Shown: positions 58,711 to 64,000 of the stretch, piece after piece
How the letters are laid out: the number at the start of each line of letters is the position of its first letter
Position numbering within the stretch: the first letter of the stretch is position 1
Source of the DNA: a virus
Direction: 5' to 3' (one strand)
Virus record (IMG/VR): IMGVR_UViG_3300044911_002386
Span: 62,001-126,000 of that record
DNA length: 64,000 nt
Translations under genes and position numbers: made by a program
The notes under the pieces: generated by a model
Told to the model about the DNA's origin: nothing
The model's database searches: none
Seen by the model: only the letters and a program-made list of their open reading frames with translations

Positions 58711-60537
58711 TTACCTTACCGGTGTGGGTACTTTTGTTTTTACCGGCGTGACGCTTGCTACGCTGTTCGCCGGGGCCGTTGATTGCACAGGTTGTGGCTT
58801 AATGTTTGGCTGCAGCGGCGCAGGTGGCAAATAACCGTGATGCGCCCCAACCATAGATTGAAACGGGTTCATTTTTTGCCCCGGCCGCACTGTACCTTTT
58901 CGGGTGTACAGGTTGTACAACTGCTGATCAGTGCTTTTTGGATTAAAGTGAATTCCGTGCTGCTTAAACGCGGCTTCGGCGTACGGGCGATCGAACGCCG
59001 TTTGGCTGAATTGTGATACTGGTTGTGCCGCCTTCTTCTCAGTCTTTTTTTTCTTGCTCTTACTTCCAGCCGGGCGGCACGAATTATTGCTATACGGCTT
59101 CTTCCCTGGAACCGGCTCGTAACCTTCCCAACACCGTGCGGCTTTTAAAGCAGCGTGTTTCAGTACAATTTTTTGTGCGATGTTCATAGAGGCACGTGTT
59201 TCCTTCCCTTCTGTTGGCGCGAAAAATCCTCGTTCAGCCAGTTCAGCGTGCATGGCTGCGTCAGCGGCGGCATCAGTGTCGACGCCGAAAGCATTGCCCA
59301 GTGCCATGCCCCAGCTACCTTTGCCGCCGCTTCTCGCTTCTTGCAGTCGTGCGTCGCGTTCTTTTTGTGCGGCTTGCAATGCTTGGTTGTACAAATAGCC
59401 TTGCTGCCCCGTCTCGTCATACTGTTGCTGAAGGCGTGCGAATAACGCCGCGGCTTCTTCTCGGGTCTTGGGCGCGTATTCGCCGTGCATGCCCATTAAA
59501 TAACTATTGGCAAGTTCTGGGTTGGTAGCGTGCAGTTGCCGCAACTGCTCAAACTTCGCCCGTTCAGCGTCGAGCATCCGTTGACCAACAGCCGCACCCT
59601 GGCCTTGTGGTGCCGCCTTAATAGCATCTTGAATTTTTTGCTTTACAGCCGCGTCCGCACCGGGGGCAAACATACTTGAGTCCCGGGCTTCTTCAGGAAT
59701 AGCGCCGAAAAAATTAGCAGCGTCGCCCAGCATGCGGCCCATACCAGCCTGTGTGTTTTCACCAAGCATGCCCATGGCACCGGCACCGACACCAAGAGCG
59801 CCGATGCCAAGACCGCCTAAGATCCCCATCAGCCCGTCACCCGATAAAAGACTGATTAATGCCGCAGGCACGCCGACCATAAACGCGGCCTGACCTGTCG
59901 GACCTAACCCGTCCCACATTCCCATGGCCTGGCCGTACCATGTCGGGTCTTGTGTTTTCGTAGGATCTCCGCCGGCCTGATCTGTAATAAAGTTATCGCG
60001 GGCAGGTGCGGCGGCTTCGGTGTCGCCTTGCATGACACGGCTCGCCGCATCTAACGTCTCGGGTGTGGCGGTTGCTTTAACTTGTGCTGTCACATTCGGT
60101 ACTAATTGTTTTTCAATTTCCGCTTTGGCTTCTGGTGTTTTAGCCGCAGAAAGCGTCGCCTGAGCGTGCTCGATTAACTTCGGCATCTTGTCATTAGCCG
60201 GAGACGTTTGCGGGGCTTGATTAGCCGGCTGTGTCGGGGCAGGCGTTGGTGGTGCCTGCGGCGGCTTCATAACGTTCGGTACGGGTGCCGCGGGCGCTGG
60301 TGCAGGTGCTGGTGCTGGGGCAGGCACAGGCGGCATTGGTGCTGGTGCTGGGGCAGGCACAGGCGGCATTGGTGCTGGTGCCGGCGCGGGTGCCGCGGGA
60401 GGTAAACTCGCGGCGTTATTTCCAGCACCTGCCGGCGGGGCACCTAATGGTTTGATCGGTTGTGTACCGGCAGTCGGTTGAACTACCGGCTCGGCATACT
60501 TCTCAAGACCGCGACTAAGAATCTGCTTAATCTTCAT
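58711..60537 (-). CDS. Large Pro/Ala-rich glycine-zipper protein
   Basis: A 608-residue protein. Residues of about 30-115 are Pro/Ala repeats. About 215-265 is a hydrophobic glycine-rich hairpin (LMGILGGLGIGALGVGAGAM). Then come helical regions rich in Gln/Ala. Near residues 470-500 is ARCWEGYEPVPGKKPYS followed by a Lys-rich stretch, a cysteine motif that I recall from virion proteins of large phages and giant viruses. It overlaps the cupin gene by 11 bp. Probably a virion protein. Confidence 0.55.
   Translation of the reverse strand: MKIKQILSRGLEKYAEPVVQPTAGTQPIKPLGAPPAGAGNNAASLPPAAPAPAPAPMPPVPAPAPAPMPPVPAPAPAPAPAPAAPVPNVMKPPQAPPTPAPTQPANQAPQTSPANDKMPKLIEHAQATLSAAKTPEAKAEIEKQLVPNVTAQVKATATPETLDAASRVMQGDTEAAAPARDNFITDQAGGDPTKTQDPTWYGQAMGMWDGLGPTGQAAFMVGVPAALISLLSGDGLMGILGGLGIGALGVGAGAMGMLGENTQAGMGRMLGDAANFFGAIPEEARDSSMFAPGADAAVKQKIQDAIKAAPQGQGAAVGQRMLDAERAKFEQLRQLHATNPELANSYLMGMHGEYAPKTREEAAALFARLQQQYDETGQQGYLYNQALQAAQKERDARLQEARSGGKGSWGMALGNAFGVDTDAAADAAMHAELAERGFFAPTEGKETRASMNIAQKIVLKHAALKAARCWEGYEPVPGKKPYSNNSCRPAGSKSKKKKTEKKAAQPVSQFSQTAFDRPYAEAAFKQHGIHFNPKSTDQQLYNLYTRKGTVRPGQKMNPFQSMVGAHHGYLPPAPLQPNIKPQPVQSTAPANSVASVTPVKTKVPTPVR
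60305..60384. repeat. 33-bp tandem repeats in Pro/Ala-rich gene
   Basis: Two identical 33-bp units and a partial third, encoding Pro/Ala/Met repeats. The unit starts GGTGCTGGTGCTGGGGCAGG on the plus strand. Confidence 0.88.
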
Positions 60538-60928
60538 CGCTATCCTCAGCCGCGGGGTCGCCGTTGGAGTAGACGTCTTTGTCGTTATGGTGCGTGCTCA
60601 ACTCAAGCAGCCGCGCCTCACTTGTTGCCTTAATGCTGTGATACATTCCAGGCGGAACGTGAAACGCAGCATCCGGCCCAAGTGTTAAATTTGACGCCGT
60701 TGCAGTGTTTTCGTCATAGCCATATGTTAACACAACGTTCCCAGATTCGACGTACAGGACTTTGTCTTTAACGCGGTGATACGACCATGGCGTCGTTTTG
60801 CCCGCTTTAATGAGCAACTTTTTCCCGCAATACCGTCCGTTCCAAATCCAATCCTCGTGGCCCCAATCTTCTGCGACATAAACACGCTGCTCGGCGTTGA
60901 GAATAAACTTCTTGGCAGATTCAGCCAC
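60527..60928 (-). CDS. Cupin-domain protein (sugar isomerase-type)
   Basis: The GTG start lies seven bases after AGGAG and overlaps the upstream TGA, giving 133 residues. The cupin motifs are TPWSYHRVKDKVLYVESG and FHVPPGMYHSI, ending with LELSTHHNDKD. This resembles the cupin half of type II mannose-6-phosphate isomerases; His residues would bind a metal. No other enzyme domain is fused. It may isomerise or only bind a sugar phosphate. Confidence 0.75.
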   Translation of the reverse strand: MAESAKKFILNAEQRVYVAEDWGHEDWIWNGRYCGKKLLIKAGKTTPWSYHRVKDKVLYVESGNVVLTYGYDENTATASNLTLGPDAAFHVPPGMYHSIKATSEARLLELSTHHNDKDVYSNGDPAAEDSDED

Positions 60929-61136
60929 GAGTGCACTCCTCTTGGGTGTTCTGGACTTTTGACATATACGCTTGTCGTGCCGGGGCCGTCTCTTCGACAA
61001 GTTTTTTCCAGCCTGCTACCGCCGGCCGACATTCACCGCCGTCGCAGCACGTCTCGACGATGATGTGGCAAAACGGACAGACGTGTTTTGAGCGAATCTC
61101 GACTAATGCGGATTCACATGCGGGGCAAAGTGCCAT
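60921..61136 (-). CDS. Small zinc-ribbon protein
   Basis: A 71-residue protein with CPAC (4-7) and CPFC (20-23) plus CCDGGEC (30-36). This pattern (CPFC ... ETCCxGG) occurs in small phage proteins. The start is TAATG-coupled to the upstream gene. Role unknown; a nucleic acid or protein contact is likely. Confidence 0.7.
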   Translation of the reverse strand: MALCPACESALVEIRSKHVCPFCHIIVETCCDGGECRPAVAGWKKLVEETAPARQAYMSKVQNTQEECTRG

Positions 61137-61762
61137 TACAGTTTAGCCTGTGCAAGAACTGAAGATGCCGGGACAGCCGACGCTATGTTTTTAACAACCT
61201 CTGTCGGTCGCGGCAATGTCGGATACAAGCCAGACGTCCATCCGCTCGGGGCGCCCGTGACTGCGTTCATAGACGGCGGTTTCATACCAACCGCGCCCCA
61301 GTTCGGGCCTTTAATTCTGTCAAAGTTTCCCGTGCCCGCCGCATATAAATCATGGGCTGCGTCTCCCGGGCCGTAACCAACTCGCCGCAGAGCCGGCTCG
61401 ACGCGCGACGAGTATGTGTGTGCGGCGTTTTGAGCCATGGCCGGCAAACGTTGCATTAGGTTTTGCCCCGCGGGTGTTTGCGAGGCTATGACGCCGCCAG
61501 TACCCGCAGTCGCCGCCGTACCGGTGCCCATGCCAGCAATCGTCGGGGCCGCAGCAACACCACCGGCCGCAGCACCTGCTGCCGCTCCAATTCCCATCGC
61601 GGCTTGGCCGGCCCGCATTAAACCCTTTTCACCGCGTTCGTAATTGCGCTGTTTTGTAAACGGGTTATACCAGCGGTCTAAGACATTACCGTAAGACCGC
61701 AAAAAACTCGGCTCGGCAGCCAGTTTTTCGCCGAGGGCACGGCCAAAAGAAAAAGCCTGCAT
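61136..61762 (-). CDS. Glycine-zipper protein, paralogue 1
   Basis: A 208-residue protein. The N-terminus MQAFSFGRALGEKLAA is followed by SYGNVLDRWYNPFTKQRN, a basic stretch, and an Ala/Gly helix (AMGIGAAAGAAAGGVAAA). About 48 residues are nearly the same as in the next gene, at DNA level with many silent changes. A membrane-active virion protein is likely. Confidence 0.55.
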   Translation of the reverse strand: MQAFSFGRALGEKLAAEPSFLRSYGNVLDRWYNPFTKQRNYERGEKGLMRAGQAAMGIGAAAGAAAGGVAAAPTIAGMGTGTAATAGTGGVIASQTPAGQNLMQRLPAMAQNAAHTYSSRVEPALRRVGYGPGDAAHDLYAAGTGNFDRIKGPNWGAVGMKPPSMNAVTGAPSGWTSGLYPTLPRPTEVVKNIASAVPASSVLAQAKL

Positions 61763-61811
61763 GTTATTTCTGCCCAGCGATTAATTTAAATGTATTGACT
61801 GTATTCACAAC

Positions 61812-62627
61812 CTAGTGCACACCCGCATGCTCAACGCCACCGTGCCCGTGTCCGCCGCCTACAAAGTTATGCAGTGTGTGGTGTAAGCCGTGCGCCCCTT
61901 CATGCATACCTTCGTACGGCAGCGTAACGGAGTGCGGCAACAGCCCCATTAAATTACCAGACGTGTTCACCGGGTTCATGTGTTTTGCGATACCCGTGTT
62001 GGGGTCCAAGGCTTGAGCAAAAGGATGGTGCTCTATCGTCTCATGAAACTCGCGTGCCGAGTGCGGCAATTTTTTCCATAGTGTGTTCTTCAGATCATTG
62101 ACCCGCATCGCCCCGTCAGTCGCAAATCGGTTAAAAGAGTTTGCCGCACTTGAAGCCGCGTTCGCCATCGTCGGGAACATTCGCTGTGCCGTGGGACTTT
62201 GTGTCGCAGCAGCACCGCCGGCCCCTGCACCGGCTACGGTGCCTGCCGCAGCGGCATTACCGGCAAAATACGCCGGCAGGCTGCTAACTGGCGTGGCGGC
62301 CAACGTGGGCGCGGCGGCAGCGACACCACCGGCCGCAGCCCCAGCTGCAGCACCAATACCCATAGCAGCCTGACCGGCCCGCATTAAACCTTTTTCGCCG
62401 CGCTCGTAATTACGCTGTTTTGTAAACGGGTTGTACCAGCGGTCTAAAACATTGCCGTAGGACTGCATAAAACTAGGGTTCGTGCTAGCCGACGGTTTAG
62501 AACCCATTGGCTTGGGGCTCATTGGATTAGGGCCTTGAAGAGGCTTAGAGCCGCTGGTAATTAATCCGCCGGCTGGGCCAGCGGCTACTTTTTCTGCTAC
62601 AAACCGCCCAAACGAAAATGCATTCAT
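61812..62627 (-). CDS. Glycine-zipper protein, paralogue 2
   Basis: About 271 residues from MNAFSFGRFVAEKVAAG; a TTG five codons upstream is the only longer start. It shares the SYGNVLDRWYNPFTKQRN block and Ala/Gly helix with its neighbour, plus a second hydrophobic helix (YFAGNAAAAGTVAGAGAGG). The C-terminus is His-rich (GGGHGHGGVEHAGVH), which may bind metal. No ribosome binding site is clear. Confidence 0.55.
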   Translation of the reverse strand: MNAFSFGRFVAEKVAAGPAGGLITSGSKPLQGPNPMSPKPMGSKPSASTNPSFMQSYGNVLDRWYNPFTKQRNYERGEKGLMRAGQAAMGIGAAAGAAAGGVAAAAPTLAATPVSSLPAYFAGNAAAAGTVAGAGAGGAAATQSPTAQRMFPTMANAASSAANSFNRFATDGAMRVNDLKNTLWKKLPHSAREFHETIEHHPFAQALDPNTGIAKHMNPVNTSGNLMGLLPHSVTLPYEGMHEGAHGLHHTLHNFVGGGHGHGGVEHAGVH

Positions 62628-62647
62628 GGTGTTGTTCCGCAATTGTA

Positions 62648-62764
62648 TTACAGTTTGTATATCAGGTTGACACGCAACGGCACGAAGTTACGCGGGGGCA
62701 AAGTCACAGTATAGCATTCCGCGCCCCGCCAAGGGACCGTATCAGCAGCCGGATTACTTAGCAT
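62648..62764 (-). CDS. Short ORF, 38 residues (candidate)
   Basis: Begins at an ATG that overlaps the end of the HNH gene by 11 bp and encodes MLSNPAADTVPWRGAEC then a beta-rich end. It fills the gap before the glycine-zipper gene. Composition is protein-like, but no ribosome binding site is clear. Confidence 0.35.
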   Translation of the reverse strand: MLSNPAADTVPWRGAECYTVTLPPRNFVPLRVNLIYKL

Positions 62765-63134
62765 AACCCGTGTCCGTTTTGTACAGGCAAAATTTGCGGT
62801 GCTTGGCCCGACGATACTCAGCCACCATCTTGCGTACTTGTAAATTACAGCAATGATAGTCCATGTAATGACCGAATACAATGTGGCAAGGATCTTTGCA
62901 CAGCGTCAGTAAATTGTCTGGGTCCAGTTCACGCTTCGGATCAAAACTCACCGGGATCACATGGTGCACGATTAAATTTTTCGTTCTCCCGCAGGCTTGG
63001 CAGCACGGCTCTTTCGCTAGATGTGCTTTCCGCACAGTAAGCCACTCACCAGCCCGTTGTCGCTGAGCAAGGATGTACCGCGGACGCCAAGACATCGGTA
63101 TCCGCTGCCACAACCATGCCAGGACGTTTTTCAT
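62754..63134 (-). CDS. HNH endonuclease
   Basis: A 126-residue protein. CQAC near 45-48 and CKDPCH near 79-84 make a zinc site; HHVIPVSF (57-64) and DNLLTLC give the HNH core. The N-terminus is basic and aromatic. ATG overlaps the upstream TGA. Such genes may be homing elements or packaging nucleases; with no terminase in sight, this one may be free-standing. Confidence 0.85.
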   Translation of the reverse strand: MKNVLAWLWQRIPMSWRPRYILAQRQRAGEWLTVRKAHLAKEPCCQACGRTKNLIVHHVIPVSFDPKRELDPDNLLTLCKDPCHIVFGHYMDYHCCNLQVRKMVAEYRRAKHRKFCLYKTDTGYAK

Positions 63135-63256
63135 GGCGGAACCTTTGTGCTGCCTTTTACATGCTTCGGCTCATAAGGACAATTAACGCATCGGCGACCA
63201 CAACAGGATTTCTTGGCCAATAAAACTTCGCGGGGCAATGGCTTGTATTTTCCCAT
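63131..63256 (-). CDS. DUF5522-like small cysteine protein, 41 residues
   Basis: Encodes MGKYKPLPREVLLAKKSCCG then RRCVNCPYEPKHVKGS. The CCGxxCxNCPY motif is that of small DUF5522-type proteins. It is TAATG-coupled to the metallopeptidase gene upstream and ATGA-coupled to the HNH gene downstream, which makes it a real gene despite its size. The cysteines probably bind a metal. Confidence 0.75.
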   Translation of the reverse strand: MGKYKPLPREVLLAKKSCCGRRCVNCPYEPKHVKGSTKVPP

Positions 63257-63606
63257 TATTTCAAGGCTTGCGTAAAGTGCTGCTCGTAGGCTGAATAAAT
63301 TTCAGCGTACGCCACACCCCACGCCGCATCATGAGATAACTTGTTGAACTGCTCGTCAGTCGTGGCGGAATCCAGCCGATGATTCCAAGCCCGTGCGTGG
63401 GCCCATTCGTGAACCAGCACGTCCATGGCTTTGTTTTCATCCAATCGAGAGTCGATCTGGATATGAAACTGTTTGCCCGTCTTCCAGCACCGACCCTCAA
63501 GCCGCGACGGAATTCGCAGGCGCCGGACTGAGACAGGGAAGCCGGCCGCAAACTTGGTCTTGAGCAGCCGCAACAATGCGTGATAATTCTTGTACCGTGC
63601 CGCCAT
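63256..63606 (-). CDS. Small zinc metallopeptidase (HExxH)
   Basis: The ATG of MAARYKNYHALL follows AGGGAGG by eight bases, giving 116 residues. Motif VLVHEWAHARAW gives HEWAH; a third ligand could be Asp/Glu/His in HDAAWGVAYAEIYSAYE. This is the compact minigluzincin/ImmA-like layout. No signal peptide, so it acts in the cytoplasm or inside virions. Substrate unknown. Confidence 0.7.
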   Translation of the reverse strand: MAARYKNYHALLRLLKTKFAAGFPVSVRRLRIPSRLEGRCWKTGKQFHIQIDSRLDENKAMDVLVHEWAHARAWNHRLDSATTDEQFNKLSHDAAWGVAYAEIYSAYEQHFTQALK

Positions 63607-63662
63607 ACCGCAGTCCTCCCTGACTGACGCTGTAGGCGACATCCATGCCGCCGGAGCGTTAA

Positions 63663-63956
63663 TTATAACTGGGAGGGCGTCGCTTGTCGGCCTGCCTTTT
63701 GGGCGGCGGCTTTTTGCTGTAAAAATGGGATGTTAATTTTGCTCAAATCTGGCTGAAGGTCTTTTAATGCTGGCAACGACCAGGACTCTTCATCCTCCGT
63801 GCCGCCCGACTCATTGTTTTCTGGCTTTGTCACTGGTTTACGGGTCGCCCGGCGGAGCACGCGCTTTTTCGTCTTTTTGACCTTCCCTGCCGCCGGTTTC
63901 CGTTTTCGACGGACCACCTTCTTCACGGCTTCTTCCTCGGCGGTCTGGTTGTTCAT
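63663..63956 (-). CDS. Basic/acidic two-part protein, possibly partial
   Basis: From MNNQTAEEEAV it has 97 residues: a Lys/Arg-rich histone-tail-like part (about 12-45, KKVVRRKRKPAAGKVKK) and an acidic then helical end. The frame remains open upstream to the window edge (NALGKKLYQRVLGA), so this may be the C-terminus of a longer protein. A competing frame ends in TGA overlapping this ATG, which would support the short form. DNA or RNA binding is likely. Confidence 0.5.
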   Translation of the reverse strand: MNNQTAEEEAVKKVVRRKRKPAAGKVKKTKKRVLRRATRKPVTKPENNESGGTEDEESWSLPALKDLQPDLSKINIPFLQQKAAAQKAGRQATPSQL

Positions 63957-64000
63957 GGCACCGAGCACCCGCTGATACAGTTTTTTACCCAGTGCATTGC

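Overview
The window is part of a large contractile-tailed bacteriophage (myovirus). Every protein gene I can support, and the single tRNA gene, lies on the minus strand, so the gene order reads from right to left. Genes are tightly packed, with frequent ATGA, TAATG and TGATG stop/start overlaps and good Shine-Dalgarno sites. The virion set is only partial: I see sheath, tube, tape measure, spike, capsid and prohead protease, but no terminase, portal or DNA replication genes. The genome must therefore extend well beyond 64 kb. I cannot name the host. Signal peptides and a CCA-less tRNA fit many bacteria, and a few protein types (matrixin, MoxR/VWA, an HTH protein with an FFDVREKM motif) remind me of Planctomycetes sequences, but that is weak inference.

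Layout, left to right. (1) 1-12 kb: tail proteins, namely a hub-like protein, the tape measure, two tail assembly chaperone frames with a possible -1 frameshift, a 962-residue spike and the tube protein. (2) 12-17.4 kb: a very large tail sheath and neck or connector proteins. (3) 17.4-21.5 kb: an unusual block with a MoxR-type AAA ATPase plus VWA gene pair, a separate single-gene unit, strong terminators, repeated promoter-like elements and a 770-bp non-coding region that holds a highly structured, plus-strand RNA candidate. (4) 21.5-34.7 kb: head genes, including the probable major capsid protein, a decoration candidate, a scaffold-like protein with an EF-hand loop, the prohead protease and several virion-type proteins.

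(5) 34.8-41.9 kb: a multisubunit RNA polymerase. One polypeptide fuses a full beta subunit to the N-terminal part of beta-prime, including the catalytic DFDGD site. The rest of beta-prime, with bridge helix and trigger loop, is a second gene. Two small unrelated genes lie between them. (6) 42-52 kb: small membrane and glycine-zipper proteins, a papain-like cysteine protease, a matrixin metalloprotease with a cysteine-switch motif and a peptidoglycan-binding-like prodomain, several holin-like proteins, and a 2H phosphoesterase/P-loop kinase fusion next to a tRNA-Asn gene. (7) 52.5-64 kb: accessory enzymes: a degenerate GDPD-like protein, an actin/Hsp70-like ATPase, a HAD phosphatase, a ferritin-like protein, a PD-(D/E)XK-like nuclease, two methyltransferases, PhoH, a cupin, zinc-ribbon proteins, an HNH nuclease, a second metallopeptidase and paralogous glycine-zipper proteins.

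The most notable elements are the RNA polymerase architecture together with the repeated non-canonical promoter-like sequence, the structured RNA region, the matrixin/papain protease pair in a putative lysis region, and the possible RNA-repair fusion protein beside a tRNA gene.
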